A stretch of 64,000 nucleotides of DNA from Phycisphaerales bacterium (GTDB lineage Bacteria > Planctomycetota > Phycisphaerae > Phycisphaerales > SM1A02), in the NCBI GenBank assembly GCA_029242715.1, contig JAQWTL010000014.1, positions 45,952 to 109,951 of the forward strand, read 5' to 3'. Below, piece after piece: positions 11,807 through 22,190 of the stretch. The translations under genes and the position numbers were made by a program. Below the pieces are notes generated by a model. It did no database searches. It worked only from the letters and a program-made list of their open reading frames with translations, and had not been told where the DNA came from. Each line of letters begins with the position of its first letter. Position 1 is the first letter of the stretch.

Positions 11807-13431
11807 CCAGTAATCATCTCTGGTTCCTGATTCCGGAAGCCATCCTGCTGGTAGGGGTCGTATTCACTGCGATCACGGGCCTCGTCCGATCCACTTCAAT
11901 CCGGCAATCAACGCCTGTCATTGCAGCGATCTTCGTTGTGGCATCCGGTGTGGCCTCTGTCTTCGTGTTCTCGCCTGATCACCTGGATACCACAGCATTC
12001 CTCATGCCGGCCCTTGGGCGGTGGGTAGGAGTCATCACGGCAGCAGTAGGGCTTGTCCTGATTCTGAACTCCATTGGTCGTGTTGATCGTCGGTTGGAGC
12101 AGGCTATTGCCGCTGGAAGACTTCGCTTCGATCCTCTTCGAGCAGGTAGAGGCGAGTACTACGCCTTCATGCTCCTGAGCCTGGCAGGCCTCATGCTTGT
12201 ATGTACGGCCAATGACTTGATCTGGCTGTTCCTGGCGTTGGAGTTGACCTCATTACCCACCTATGTGCTGGTCGCAATGAGTCGCACCAATCGACTTGCC
12301 CAAGAAGCGGCCATGAAATACTTCTTCCTTGGGGCCATGTCCGCTGCGATATTCCTCTACGGCTTTGCCTTGCTGTATGCAGCGACGGGAACCATCGAGT
12401 TTGATCGCATGCGATATGAACTCCAGTCGCAGGCAGCGAATGGTGGCCTGGGTGCTCTGGCGATCGGTGGCCTTCTACTGTCTCTGTTTGGCATTGGTTA
12501 CAAGCTGGCAGCGGCTCCGCTGCATCTCTATGCAGCCGATGTGTACGAAGGGGCATCAGCGCCGGTGACTGCATTCCTGGGATTCGTTCCGAAAGCTGCC
12601 GGAGTTCTGGCGATCATGGTTCTTCTGGTTGCCACTGGGCTCAGTGAACTCATGTCTTCTCTGCCGTATCCAATCCTGATCATGCTCTGGGTTGTGGCCG
12701 TTCTTACGATGACTCTGGGCAACATCGGCGCCTTGTTGCAGCGTTCAGTCAAACGGATGCTGGCGTACAGTTCGATTGCCCACAGTGGTTACCTGCTGAT
12801 CGGAATCATTGCAGGTCCTGGGCTGGGCTATACCGCGGTGCTGTTCTATCTTCTTGCCTACGGCGTGGGCAATACGGCTGCCTTCAGTGTCCTCAGCAGT
12901 CTGGAACGTCGTGGTGAAGAGCTGACATCTCTTGAAGATCTTGCAGGATTGCGTCAGCGGCATCCGCTGATGGCCAGTGTGCTGGCCATCTCCTCAGGTT
13001 CGCTCCTGGGCTTCCCGCCATTACTCGGCTTCTGGGGCAAGCTGTTGCTGTTCATCGCAGGTATTCAAACGGGGCATCTCGTTCTGGTGATCATCGCTGC
13101 TGTGAACAGCGCCATCAGTGGCTGGTACTACCTCAAGCTTGTTGCCGTTCCAATCATGGCGTCCCCAACAGCTCGTAGTGAATCCGTGGAACGTGGCCCA
13201 AGCAACTGGCCTCGCTTTGCCGGCGTCATCATGGTCATCGCCTGTCTGGTACTTCCCGTTTTCCTGGGATGGCTGGTTGCCGAATCCCGTGACTCGGCTC
13301 GGACGGCACAGGCGGTTCGAGCGGACAGTGCTCAGGCAGAGGCCGATGCGGTACAACCATCTGATGACTCAGGTCTCTTCACTGCTTTGCCGCCCTTGAA
13401 GACTGCGTTGCAGAGCCCAGCCAAACGCTGA
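11803..13431 (+). CDS. nuoN: NADH-quinone oxidoreductase subunit N
   Basis: The third antiporter-like proton-pumping subunit, 542 residues. Typical elements are LMLVCTANDLIWLFLALELTSLPTYVL with the essential membrane glutamate, AAPLHLYAADVYEGASAPVTAFLGFVPKAAG, and LLQRSVKRMLAYSSIAHSGYLLIG. About 50 extra residues at the C-terminus are hydrophilic and rich in Ala, Asp and Ser and are not needed for the core fold. This tail overlaps the 3' end of the convergent minus-strand gene by 63 bases, so both proteins use the same DNA in opposite directions. nuoN ends the nuoJKLMN block; nuoA-I are not in the window. Confidence 0.95.
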   Translation: MTSNHLWFLIPEAILLVGVVFTAITGLVRSTSIRQSTPVIAAIFVVASGVASVFVFSPDHLDTTAFLMPALGRWVGVITAAVGLVLILNSIGRVDRRLEQAIAAGRLRFDPLRAGRGEYYAFMLLSLAGLMLVCTANDLIWLFLALELTSLPTYVLVAMSRTNRLAQEAAMKYFFLGAMSAAIFLYGFALLYAATGTIEFDRMRYELQSQAANGGLGALAIGGLLLSLFGIGYKLAAAPLHLYAADVYEGASAPVTAFLGFVPKAAGVLAIMVLLVATGLSELMSSLPYPILIMLWVVAVLTMTLGNIGALLQRSVKRMLAYSSIAHSGYLLIGIIAGPGLGYTAVLFYLLAYGVGNTAAFSVLSSLERRGEELTSLEDLAGLRQRHPLMASVLAISSGSLLGFPPLLGFWGKLLLFIAGIQTGHLVLVIIAAVNSAISGWYYLKLVAVPIMASPTARSESVERGPSNWPRFAGVIMVIACLVLPVFLGWLVAESRDSARTAQAVRADSAQAEADAVQPSDDSGLFTALPPLKTALQSPAKR

Positions 13432-14160
13432 GAGTGCAGTCCAGGCGATCATCATCGCCACACTGGATTGCCAGGGGCCATCTCTGGCATTGCCGCCTGC
13501 CAGCCCTATGCCACTGATCAGAACCAGTAATCCGCCCCAACTGCAGGTCATCAACAGCAGGGCGGTTCGATGAAAGAACAGTCCGCTCAGAAGCCCAAGA
13601 GCCAAACCAGCCGCGGCAGCCAGGCCAATGACCAGGTGGTAGACGGGGGGAATGGCGGCCCATGTCTCCTGAGCTTCTTTCCATGACGTCACCAGGGATT
13701 CATGCAAGGCGATGCCAGCGTGCTCCGGATCCATTTCATCACTGCCGTGATCACTGTCCGGGTCTTGATCGAGTGAAATGGCAGAAGCCATCCAGGTCGG
13801 TAATGGTCTGATGGGCGATTCCAACTTGGGATCGAAAACAGTCCACGTCAGTACCAGACCAATGAGCCAGATTGCCAGGATCATCCCGAGCATCAGGGCT
13901 GTGACGAAACGAGCCAGCAGCAGGGCGAAGCACAGGAACACAATGGCACCGAGGGCCATCATGAGCCAGCTGGGCACGGGAATCTCCAGACTTGCCCAGA
14001 TCATCCACCCTGCAAGCGTGCCCAAGACCAGGCCGGTCAGTGCAACTCCCATCCTGATCACCGCTCCACCAACCAGCAGCAGGAGGATGCCGCAGAGCCC
14101 GCTCAGGATGAGCCAGGCCTGTGATTCAGTTGTCAGGGCCGTCAGGGATGAGAGGGGCAT
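13369..14160 (-). CDS. Multi-pass membrane protein of unknown function
   Basis: I do not recognise a named family. The protein is 263 residues from the second in-frame ATG (14160). It has about four hydrophobic segments in the first half, a hydrophilic acidic loop near residues 135-160 (DQDPDSDHGSDEMDPEHAG), then three or four more segments, a pattern reminiscent of DUF4203-type proteins with internally repeated halves. Its C-terminal 21 codons overlap the end of nuoN. It is divergent from the DUF255 gene, with about 55 bases between the starts. A function cannot be inferred. Confidence 0.6.
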   Translation of the reverse strand: MPLSSLTALTTESQAWLILSGLCGILLLLVGGAVIRMGVALTGLVLGTLAGWMIWASLEIPVPSWLMMALGAIVFLCFALLLARFVTALMLGMILAIWLIGLVLTWTVFDPKLESPIRPLPTWMASAISLDQDPDSDHGSDEMDPEHAGIALHESLVTSWKEAQETWAAIPPVYHLVIGLAAAAGLALGLLSGLFFHRTALLLMTCSWGGLLVLISGIGLAGGNARDGPWQSSVAMMIAWTALSAFGWALQRSLQGRQSSEET

Positions 14161-14214
14161 CAGCATTCTCTATCGGCATTTGGTCCTCACAGGTCCTGCC
14201 GGTAGCATGCCGCG

Positions 14215-16614
14215 ATGAGTTTCCATTCCAATCAACGCATGTTTCGCCACCTGATCTTTCCAGTGCTGATGGTGAATTCTGCCATATTCAGTGTTTCCAG
14301 TGAGGCCGCCATGAGCCCCGAAGCGACCAGTGGCGATATTCGCCAGGCCAATCGACTGATTGATGAGACCAGTCCATACCTTCTGCAGCATGCCTACAAC
14401 CCGGTGGACTGGTATCCATGGGGGGAGGAGGCCTTCGAGCGAGCTCGCTTGGAGAACAAGCCTATTTTCCTGAGCGTGGGCTATTCCACCTGTTACTGGT
14501 GCCACGTCATGGAACGGGAATCATTCGAGAATCCCAAGGTTGCTGAATACATGAACGAACATTTCATCAACATCAAGGTTGATCGCGAAGAGCGGCCTGA
14601 TGTTGATGATGTCTACATGACGGCCGTTCAGATGATGACCGGTCGCGGTGGATGGCCCATGTCAGTCTTCATGGAGCCCGATACGCTCAAACCTTTCTAT
14701 GGAGGAACCTACTTTCCTCCAGAGGACAGTGGAGGGCGTCCCGGCTTCGTGACCTTGGCATCCAAGTTGAGTGAGGCCTGGAATGTCCAGGAGGAGCCCA
14801 TCCGCATGCAGGCGGACAAGATTGCCGAAGCAATCTCGGCCCAGATGGCGGATCGTCCAGCAGCGGTTGCCGTCGGACGTGAAGAGGTCGACCGTTCTAT
14901 CTCCCAACTTCTTTCACGCTATGACGAGCAAAATGCCGGCTATGGAGCCGCGCCCAAGTTCCCCATGCCGGTGACGCTTGATCTTCTGATGGAGGCGGGG
15001 TGGGACATCCCCAGTGTCCGAGCGTCTCTACTGCACACGCTGGATCGAATGGCCATGGGGGGGATGTACGACCAGATCGGTGGCGGATTCCACAGATACA
15101 GCACAGATGCCAAGTGGCTGGTGCCGCATTTCGAAAAGATGCTCTATGACAACGGCATGCTCGCTTCGGTCTATGCCAAGGCATGTGAGCGTACAGGGGA
15201 TGATTTCTACTGTGAGGTAGCCAAGGAAATCCTGGAATACACCCTGAGAGAAATGGTCGCAGAGGGCGGCGCTTTTCTGTCTGCTCAGGATGCCGAGTCC
15301 AATGCACGTGAGGGAGAGTCCTATCTCTGGACACCAGAGGAGATGAGGGAAGTCCTGATGGCCGGAGGCATGGATGAAACTGACATCACAATGGCTCTCC
15401 AGGTCTACGGCCTCGACAAAGGGCCAAATTTTCAGGATCCTCACCATCGCGATGAACCGGCTACCAATGTGGTCTATCTCGTTGATCGTCCAGAGAAACT
15501 GGCGGTCAAGCATGGGCGGGAAACCGCCGCTTTCAATGAAACATTGTCCAAGGCCAACAGCCTGTTGCTGACACGTCGCGATACCCGGGATCAGCCCATC
15601 ACGGATGACAAGATCATCGTCGGTTGGAATGGTCTGATGATCGGGGGCATGGCAGATACCGGTCGGCTTCTGAAAGAACCCCGGTTTACCCAGGCAGCTA
15701 CTGAAGCCGCCACATGGATCCGGGCAAACATGTGGTCGAAAGAAGATGGATTGATGCGAACCGCCAGAGGTGAACGCGTCAAGATCGAGGCCTTCCTTGA
15801 GGACTATGCACTCCTGGTTCGAGGCCTGTTGTCACTCTACGAGGCCACGGATGACAAGCAGTGGCTGGAATTTGCCGAGATGCTTGTCGCCCAGGCCCAG
15901 GATCGTTTCTGGGATGCGTCTACGGGAGGCTGGTATGACACTCAGGATGGGCAGGCTGACCTGTTTGTCCGAGGTCGCAGTCTCTATGACGGGGCGTTGC
16001 CCTCCGGCAGCGGAACGATGCTGATGGATCTGGTGAGATTGCGTGATATGACCGGTGATGATCGTTGGGGTGATGAGATTCAGGCCGCTGTTGATTCAGC
16101 CAGCTCAACGATGAAGCAGTCTCCAACCAGCGCGGCCAAGTCAACCCAGGCGCTGGCCCGAATCCTGCGTGATCATCCACACGTTCTGGCGAAAAAGACG
16201 GCGACGAAAATCGTGGAAACCGGCCGGGTGAAGATGTCCGTCGTGCCATCCGGAATCTCGATTGGAACCGGGCAGTCAGCCAAGGCAGAAATCGTGATCA
16301 TCATCGAGAAGGGGTGGCATCTGACTGCTCCCAAGCAAGTTGATCCCTTCGCCATTGGCATGTCCATTGCCTCCCTTGATGCAAGTGTTGAAGTTCAGGC
16401 GAAGTGGCCCGAGGCCCATCCCTTCGAAGGACCAGATGGGCCAGTGACAGCCTATGAAGGCACGATTCGCATACCCATCACGATTACAGCAATTGGTCCT
16501 GTGTCTGAGGATCCACGGATCATGTTGAGTTGGCAGGCCTGCAATGATCGGGTCTGTGATCGGCCTCAGAGTGAGCGAATCCCTCTGGCATTCAGCGAGG
16601 TCAAGGCAGAATGA
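14215..16614 (+). CDS. Secreted DUF255 thioredoxin-fold protein with C-terminal DsbD-N-like domain
   Basis: This 799-residue protein belongs to the YyaL/SSP411 group. After a hydrophobic export signal ([18 protein letters not shown] at residues 9-26) comes the DUF255 thioredoxin-like domain, with [20 protein letters not shown], the CxxC-type motif [15 protein letters not shown] near residue 95, and [14 protein letters not shown]. An alpha/alpha-barrel region resembling glycoside-processing enzymes fills the middle. The last ~120 residues look like the N-terminal domain of Dsb[10 protein letters not shown], then [14 protein letters not shown], whose two cysteines match the redox pair of DsbD-alpha. 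Export plus two redox modules suggests a role in periplasmic disulfide handling; this is inference. The stop overlaps the next start (ATGA). Confidence 0.85.
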   Translation: MSFHSNQRMFRHLIFPVLMVNSAIFSVSSEAAMSPEATSGDIRQANRLIDETSPYLLQHAYNPVDWYPWGEEAFERARLENKPIFLSVGYSTCYWCHVMERESFENPKVAEYMNEHFINIKVDREERPDVDDVYMTAVQMMTGRGGWPMSVFMEPDTLKPFYGGTYFPPEDSGGRPGFVTLASKLSEAWNVQEEPIRMQADKIAEAISAQMADRPAAVAVGREEVDRSISQLLSRYDEQNAGYGAAPKFPMPVTLDLLMEAGWDIPSVRASLLHTLDRMAMGGMYDQIGGGFHRYSTDAKWLVPHFEKMLYDNGMLASVYAKACERTGDDFYCEVAKEILEYTLREMVAEGGAFLSAQDAESNAREGESYLWTPEEMREVLMAGGMDETDITMALQVYGLDKGPNFQDPHHRDEPATNVVYLVDRPEKLAVKHGRETAAFNETLSKANSLLLTRRDTRDQPITDDKIIVGWNGLMIGGMADTGRLLKEPRFTQAATEAATWIRANMWSKEDGLMRTARGERVKIEAFLEDYALLVRGLLSLYEATDDKQWLEFAEMLVAQAQDRFWDASTGGWYDTQDGQADLFVRGRSLYDGALPSGSGTMLMDLVRLRDMTGDDRWGDEIQAAVDSASSTMKQSPTSAAKSTQALARILRDHPHVLAKKTATKIVETGRVKMSVVPSGISIGTGQSAKAEIVIIIEKGWHLTAPKQVDPFAIGMSIASLDASVEVQAKWPEAHPFEGPDGPVTAYEGTIRIPITITAIGPVSEDPRIMLSWQACNDRVCDRPQSERIPLAFSEVKAE

Positions 16615-17165
16615 CAACAGGTGGAGAGCATGTCGAAAAACTTGACATATCGATACTCTCAACCGGAGGCACGATTGAGAAGACTTATGACGCACATCAG
16701 GGCAAACTGCATAATCAAGAGAGTGTTCTTGATCATATCCTTGCAGAGCTTGTCATAGAGAACATCGATGTCAACAGGTTGCATGTCATGTCCAAGGACA
16801 GCCTGGACATGACCGAGGAAGATCAACAACAGATTGCACAGATTGCTCTTGAGGAATCAGGGCGTCGTGATGGAGTCATCATCGTTCATGGAACAGATCG
16901 ACTTGCAGAGACAGGCGAGATCATTCAGGCTGCAGGCCCGGCGAAATCACCAATTGTTCTGACTGGGGCCATGAGACCATGGGTCATGCGGAACAGTGAT
17001 GCCTATCAGAACATCACGGAATCTCTTCTTGCTGTTCAATTGTTGAAGCCCGGGGTCTATGTCTGCATGCACAGCCGAGTGCTCGAGTTTCCGGGTGTGA
17101 TGAAGGACCGGGCACATCTGCGTTTCATGAGTTCCACCGAAGTTGCTCGTACGAAAAACACTTGA
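16611..17165 (+). CDS. Asparaginase-like protein, N-terminal domain only
   Basis: The 184-residue protein has the two threonine motifs of type I/II asparaginases: [10 protein letters not shown] near residue 17 and [11 protein letters not shown] near residue 92, followed by VLTGAMRP. Classical enzymes hydrolyse asparagine to aspartate and ammonia with about 330 residues; here the C-terminal domain, which completes the active site across the dimer, is absent. The sequence ends cleanly 18 bases before the next gene, with no leftover coding sequence of the second domain. Free-standing asparaginase-N proteins are known in other bacteria, so this may be a real short family and not a broken gene. 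It is translationally coupled to the DUF255 gene by an ATGA overlap. Confidence 0.75.
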   Translation: MTTGGEHVEKLDISILSTGGTIEKTYDAHQGKLHNQESVLDHILAELVIENIDVNRLHVMSKDSLDMTEEDQQQIAQIALEESGRRDGVIIVHGTDRLAETGEIIQAAGPAKSPIVLTGAMRPWVMRNSDAYQNITESLLAVQLLKPGVYVCMHSRVLEFPGVMKDRAHLRFMSSTEVARTKNT

Positions 17166-17183
17166 TCATTCCAGGGGCATCGG

Positions 17184-19247
17184 ATGACTGCACAAAATTC
17201 GTCTGGCAAAGAACAGTCTCCGCATATTCCAGCGGCAACAAATCTTCCTGAACTGACGATCAAGGCCCTGTTGCTGGGCATCATTCTCTCGGTCATTCTG
17301 AGTGCCGCCAATGCCTATCTGGGGCTCCTCGCCGGCATGACCGTTTCGGCATCCATTCCGGCTGCCGTGATCTCTCTGGCGATACTTCGCTTCTTCAGAA
17401 AACGGAACATCCTTGAGAACAACATGGTCCAGACATGCGCTTCTGCCGGTGAATCACTGGCGGCAGGTGTGATCTTCACCTTTCCGGCATTGATCCTGAT
17501 GGGAGCATGGACAAGCTTTGACTGGGTACAGACGACAGTCATCGCGGGCGTGGGCGGGATCCTGGGAGTTCTCTTCACGATCCCACTTCGCAGAGCACTT
17601 GTGGTCGATTCAGAACTGAAGTTTCCGGAGGGTGTCGCCACGGCGGAACTGCTCAAGGCCGGGGAGCAGGGGGCCAAGGGGGCCATTGGTGCGATCGTTT
17701 TCGGTGGTGCGCTGGGTGCCCTGTTCAAGATCGGCGATACGGGATTCAAGATCTGGACAGGTGTTATCGAGGGAGCGCGTCGCGCTGGTGACTCGATCGT
17801 CTACTTCGGATCGAACCTGTCCCCGGCACTTCTGGGCGTGGGCTACATCGTCGGTTTGAATATCGCGATACTCGTCTTCATTGGTGGAGCACTCAACTGG
17901 TACGTTGCCATCCCGATCATCTCGGGTGTGGAGGGGTGGCCTGTCTATGAACATGTCGAGGGGCCCGCTGCCTGGAACCAGTTCGTCGTACCAGCGGATT
18001 CCTCGAAAATCGGTCTTCCTGTCGAGGCTGAGAACTGGGCGTACACCATCTGGAGCAAACAGACTCGTTACCTCGGCGTGGGAGCGATGGTGGTCGGTGG
18101 CGTCTGGGCTCTGATCAGATTGTTCCCAAGCCTGATACGCGGGATCTCTGCTGGCTTCATTGCTTACCGGCAGCGTCGTTCAGGCCAGGTTGGTATTGAG
18201 CGAACTGAGATCGATGTTCCCATGCAGTGGGTTGGAACAGCGCTCATGCTCTCGACGGTACCCCTGTTTCTGATCTTCGGGTGGGTGACATCACTCTGGT
18301 GGATTGCTGCGTTCATGTCAGTCATCATGCTGATTGCAGGATTCCTGTTCTCGGCAGTGGCCGGCTACATGGCGGGGCTGGTCGGATCTTCCAACAACCC
18401 GATCTCGGGTGTGACGATTGCAACCCTGCTGGCCAGTTCCTTTCTTCTGCTGGCTGTCGGCATGGTGGCGCCTGAAGGACCTGTGGCCGCCATCCTGATT
18501 GGCGCTGTTGTCTGCTGTGCAGCGGCCATTGGTGGTGACAATCTTCAGGATCTGAAATCCGGTCACATCCTGGGTGCGACCCCCTGGAAGATGCAGATCA
18601 TGCAGGTCGTTGGTGTGGTTGCGGCTGCTGTCGTCATGGCACCGGTTCTGACGCTGCTCCTGAAGGCCTACGGAATCGGTTCGATTGCGGTTGAAGGACA
18701 GACCCCATTGGAAGCGCCACAGGCATCCTTGATGGCTTCGGTCGCCGAAGGTGTTTTCGGTAAAGGCCTGCCCTGGGGAATCGTATTCATCGGCATGGTG
18801 GTTGCCGGTCTGGTGATCATCCTGGATCTGGTGCTTGAAGCCCGTCGTTGCAATTTCAGGACGCCTGTCCTGGCAGTGGCTGTCGGGATCTATCTTCCAT
18901 TGGAACTCGCTGGGCCGATCCTCATCGGTGGTGTGATCCACTGGCTGATCCATGGACGGCACAAGAACCGTGAGCAGATGGAAGAGGAATATTCAGCGGA
19001 TATGAGAGATCTTCGACTCGGCAGTGAGCGAAATGGCCTGCTCATGGCGGCCGGCCTGATCACGGGTGAAGCCATCCTGGGCATTCTGCTGGCGATTCCC
19101 CTGGTCTTTGCCCAGGGCAAGAATCCAATGGCTCTAGACGGGGGTGGAGGCGGCTATCTCCCCGCGCCCTGGATTGGTGCGGTACTCTTTGCCATCGTCT
19201 GCATGGCATTGGCATGGAAAGCAATGCCTCGCAGAGAATCGACCTGA
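17184..19247 (+). CDS. OPT-family oligopeptide transporter
   Basis: This is a large inner-membrane transporter of 687 residues with about 14-16 hydrophobic segments. Family blocks include NLPELTIKALLLGIILSVIL, AYLGLLAGMTVSASIPAAVIS, NNMVQTCASAGESLAAGV, LKFPEGVATAELLKAGEQG and GSSNNPISGVTIATLLASS. OPT proteins move peptides or metal-chelate complexes with protons. The asparaginase-like gene ends 18 bases upstream and a second peptide transporter (POT) starts 35 bases downstream, so a peptide uptake operon is likely. The repeated GAI/GGAL glycine stretches are normal for the family. Confidence 0.92.
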   Translation: MTAQNSSGKEQSPHIPAATNLPELTIKALLLGIILSVILSAANAYLGLLAGMTVSASIPAAVISLAILRFFRKRNILENNMVQTCASAGESLAAGVIFTFPALILMGAWTSFDWVQTTVIAGVGGILGVLFTIPLRRALVVDSELKFPEGVATAELLKAGEQGAKGAIGAIVFGGALGALFKIGDTGFKIWTGVIEGARRAGDSIVYFGSNLSPALLGVGYIVGLNIAILVFIGGALNWYVAIPIISGVEGWPVYEHVEGPAAWNQFVVPADSSKIGLPVEAENWAYTIWSKQTRYLGVGAMVVGGVWALIRLFPSLIRGISAGFIAYRQRRSGQVGIERTEIDVPMQWVGTALMLSTVPLFLIFGWVTSLWWIAAFMSVIMLIAGFLFSAVAGYMAGLVGSSNNPISGVTIATLLASSFLLLAVGMVAPEGPVAAILIGAVVCCAAAIGGDNLQDLKSGHILGATPWKMQIMQVVGVVAAAVVMAPVLTLLLKAYGIGSIAVEGQTPLEAPQASLMASVAEGVFGKGLPWGIVFIGMVVAGLVIILDLVLEARRCNFRTPVLAVAVGIYLPLELAGPILIGGVIHWLIHGRHKNREQMEEEYSADMRDLRLGSERNGLLMAAGLITGEAILGILLAIPLVFAQGKNPMALDGGGGGYLPAPWIGAVLFAIVCMALAWKAMPRREST

Positions 19248-19282
19248 GTTCGTAGACAACGAATAGTTCCTGAAAGGTTCAT

Positions 19283-20923
19283 ATGGCACGCTCCAAGTAC
19301 CGAACAGCTCCGCTGGCAACGGAGAAGTTGCCATCAGGTTTACCATTCATTGTTGGCAACGAGGCGGCAGAACGCCTGAGTTACTACGGGATGAAGGCAC
19401 TTTTGCCGGTCTTCCTGACCAGTTACCTCATGACGGCTGCGGGAACTGATGATCAGATGACCCGAACGGAGATGATCTCACTGGTCAGTTTGTTCGGGGC
19501 CGGTGTGTATGTCTTTCCGATCCTTGGTGCCATCATTGCAGATGCCGTTCTGGGCAAGTACCTGACCATCATGTCACTCTCGATGGTGTACGTTGCGGGG
19601 CATGCTTGCCTCGCTCTCATGGACATGCCCCAAGCGGCCCTTGAGGCGACGATGGGACCTCGTGGCTGGCTCTACCTGGGCCTCATACTGATAGCGATCG
19701 GATCGGGAGGCATCAAGCCGTGCGTCACTGCGCACGTGGGTGATCAGTTCGGCAAGACCAATGCGCACCTGTTGGAGCGTGTGTATGCCTGGTTCTACTT
19801 CTCGATCAACTTCGGTAGTTTCTTCGCATACGCATTCCTGCCTGAAGTGATGCGTTCACTGGGGCCTGGCTGGGCATTCGGCATTCCGGGCATTGCGATG
19901 GCGGTAGCGACTCTGGTGTTCTGGCTGGGGCGTCGCCGTTATGCCCATGTTCAGCCCAGAGGCATGGAATTCGTGCGTGAATCCTTCACGGGAGAAGGAT
20001 TGAACGCTCTTCTTCGCCTGTTGCCCATCTACGTATTCGTTGCGATCTTCTGGTCGCTTTATGACCAGAGTGCCACGACCTGGGTGGATCAGTCCCGGTC
20101 CATGGACCGAACTGTCATGGGGATCTATCTGCATCCCGACTCGATTGGCATGGTCAACCCGCTGTTGATCATGATCTTCATACCGATCTTCGCCTATGTG
20201 ATCTATCCGGGGATCCAGAAGATCTGGAAGCTCACGGCCATTCGGAAGATTGGCCTGGGCTTCGTGCTCACGGCCTTTGCTTTTGCCGTGTCAGCGCTTG
20301 CGGAGCACGAAATTACGAATGCTCGTGAAGCCTTTGCAGAGCGAATCAGCGAAGTTCAGTCTGAAGGAAAAGCAGATCTGGTTAACACGGCGGTGTTGAT
20401 GCGTGAGGGCGAGGTCAAGGTTGGGGACAAGACCTATACGATCCCCGACAAACGACCTGAGCTCGCCTCGATGATCGATAAATTTCTGCAGGAAGGCGAG
20501 CAGGCGGATCTACCTGCGATCGATCTTGCCAAATGCGGCATTCTGCTGACAACCGACGGGGTGTCGGATGAGGCGGATTGGCCCTCGGTCTGGTGGACGC
20601 TCTTTGCATACGTGCTCCTGACCGCAGGGGAAGTGATGGTCTCCATCACGTGTCTGGAGTTCTCCTATACCCAGGCGCCTCGTGCAATGAAGTCATTCAT
20701 CATGGGCCTCTATCTTTTGAGTGTCTCACTTGGCAACGTCATCACCTGGGGAGTGAACCAGGTCACGATGGATGCAGAGGGTAACTCTTCCCTGGAGGGT
20801 GCCACCTACTACTGGTTCTTTACCGGCTTGATGGTTGTGGCTGGAATCGTCTATGCCTGCATAGCACCGTTCTTCAAGACGCGGACATACATGCAGGAAG
20901 AACAGCCTGCTGAGGCTGCGTAG
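19283..20923 (+). CDS. POT-family proton-dependent oligopeptide transporter
   Basis: An MFS-fold di/tripeptide symporter of 546 residues. Family signs are GNEAAERLSYYGMKALLPVFL near the N-terminus (the ExxER-like motif of proton coupling), LGAIIADAVLGKY, GSGGIKPCVTAHVGDQF and RVYAWFYFSINFGSFFAY. A hydrophilic segment of about 90 residues (near 335-430) interrupts the C-terminal half between membrane segments and is longer than in standard bacterial POTs. AAAGG lies five bases before the ATG. It is the last gene of the DUF255-asparaginase-OPT-POT group and converges on the secretion operon with a 34-base gap. Confidence 0.92.
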   Translation: MARSKYRTAPLATEKLPSGLPFIVGNEAAERLSYYGMKALLPVFLTSYLMTAAGTDDQMTRTEMISLVSLFGAGVYVFPILGAIIADAVLGKYLTIMSLSMVYVAGHACLALMDMPQAALEATMGPRGWLYLGLILIAIGSGGIKPCVTAHVGDQFGKTNAHLLERVYAWFYFSINFGSFFAYAFLPEVMRSLGPGWAFGIPGIAMAVATLVFWLGRRRYAHVQPRGMEFVRESFTGEGLNALLRLLPIYVFVAIFWSLYDQSATTWVDQSRSMDRTVMGIYLHPDSIGMVNPLLIMIFIPIFAYVIYPGIQKIWKLTAIRKIGLGFVLTAFAFAVSALAEHEITNAREAFAERISEVQSEGKADLVNTAVLMREGEVKVGDKTYTIPDKRPELASMIDKFLQEGEQADLPAIDLAKCGILLTTDGVSDEADWPSVWWTLFAYVLLTAGEVMVSITCLEFSYTQAPRAMKSFIMGLYLLSVSLGNVITWGVNQVTMDAEGNSSLEGATYYWFFTGLMVVAGIVYACIAPFFKTRTYMQEEQPAEAA

Positions 20924-20957
20924 TCTTCAGGGAGTCTCGTTCCTGGGACCAGTCGGA

Positions 20958-22190
20958 TCAACCTACCGAGTTGTCATTTGGGATGCTTGGAGCAGGTATC
21001 GACTTCTGCTGCATCATGACCCGGACTTCAACCTGGCCTGAACCAGGAACAAAGAGGAGGTACGGGGCGACCTGTGATGTGGTCACGCGTGGAATGGTGG
21101 TTCCGTAGCGAACCCGTACAAACCCGTTTCGGTCATCCGGATCCTGCCATCGCAGGTCACCATTGGTGGCAACAAGGTAGCCCCGAGACAGGGGGTCCTT
21201 GGTCGCTACGATCGAATCCGTCGACAATCCGAATGGAGGCTTCTTCAGCAAGTTGGTCGGCAACCATACGTAGATGGACTGGGTGACAGGGTGATAGAAG
21301 ATCACTTCCTCCAAGGGAGGTGGAGGTGTTCCCTGGATAACAGGTTGACCGCTGCGTGCGTGCAGCACATCGAGCCGTCTGCTGCCTGTCATGATGTCAT
21401 ATCGGCGAGGTGGGTCGGTGATCATCCTGGGCGTCTGAGCATTCATGGAGAGCAGTGAGAGCACGCCATCATCCGAGAGGAAGAAGACCGAGAGTCGGCT
21501 GCTCCGGGTGCTCCAGGAAGGCATGAGCCATTCGCCGCCGTTGGGTCCAATTCCGACTTCTTCACCGTCACTGAAGCGAATGGCAAGTGAGAATTCGCGA
21601 ACGGCCAGGGGCCGTGTGCACCACGCCAGTTCGCCTTCAGGCCCCAGCGACCCGAATGTGTTGAGGGCATTGTCCTGTACCAGCCAGTTGATCTCACCAG
21701 TGGTCCAGTCAGCCTTTCCGATCCATCGACTTCCGTTAGATCGAGGCGATTCGACAAGGAAACCATTTTGGTCTGCTGATTGGCCCAGCAGCAGAGGTGC
21801 TGGGAGACGCGTGTGCTTTGTGAGCGTTGCTGAGGAAGCATCGAGCTTCCAGATTTCGACGGTGTTTGCTGTTGGAATGGGAGCGTCGGGAATCCCCAGC
21901 AATGTTGAAGAATTCACAGGTGGACCGGTTTCAACCGCAAGCCATTGTCCATCTGGGCTGTTCAACGGAAGGGCCCGGTCGCTTGAGGGTATTTCACCTA
22001 GTGACCAGTCCATCGCGGAGAAAGTCTGTTCCTTGGAATCCCGTGTCTCGATATTCGCTTTGCTGATTTCATAGAGAGCTTTGGCGGTTTCAGGCCGCAG
22101 GCTCGGTCGCGAACTGCAACCCTGGGAAGCCAGAATCCCAGTCAGCCCGATGCCAGACAGGGCGGCGATAGCAACAGCGCACCTGTTCAT
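20958..22190 (-). CDS. Propeller-like envelope (lipo)protein at the end of the T2SS operon
   Basis: This 410-residue protein has an export signal with a possible lipobox (LASQGC, cysteine at residue 24). The lipobox is not ideal because glutamine occupies the -2 position. The rest is beta-rich with repeating elements such as SPDGQWLAVE, VEIWKLD, LGPEGELAWC and DDGVLSLLSM, suggesting a WD40/TolB-like propeller, though I cannot define blades exactly. It starts inside the gspD stop codon (four-base overlap) and is the final gene of the type II secretion transcript, so it is probably an accessory factor, perhaps associated with the secretin or a substrate. No named family is recognised. Confidence 0.65.
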   Translation of the reverse strand: MNRCAVAIAALSGIGLTGILASQGCSSRPSLRPETAKALYEISKANIETRDSKEQTFSAMDWSLGEIPSSDRALPLNSPDGQWLAVETGPPVNSSTLLGIPDAPIPTANTVEIWKLDASSATLTKHTRLPAPLLLGQSADQNGFLVESPRSNGSRWIGKADWTTGEINWLVQDNALNTFGSLGPEGELAWCTRPLAVREFSLAIRFSDGEEVGIGPNGGEWLMPSWSTRSSRLSVFFLSDDGVLSLLSMNAQTPRMITDPPRRYDIMTGSRRLDVLHARSGQPVIQGTPPPPLEEVIFYHPVTQSIYVWLPTNLLKKPPFGLSTDSIVATKDPLSRGYLVATNGDLRWQDPDDRNGFVRVRYGTTIPRVTTSQVAPYLLFVPGSGQVEVRVMMQQKSIPAPSIPNDNSVG

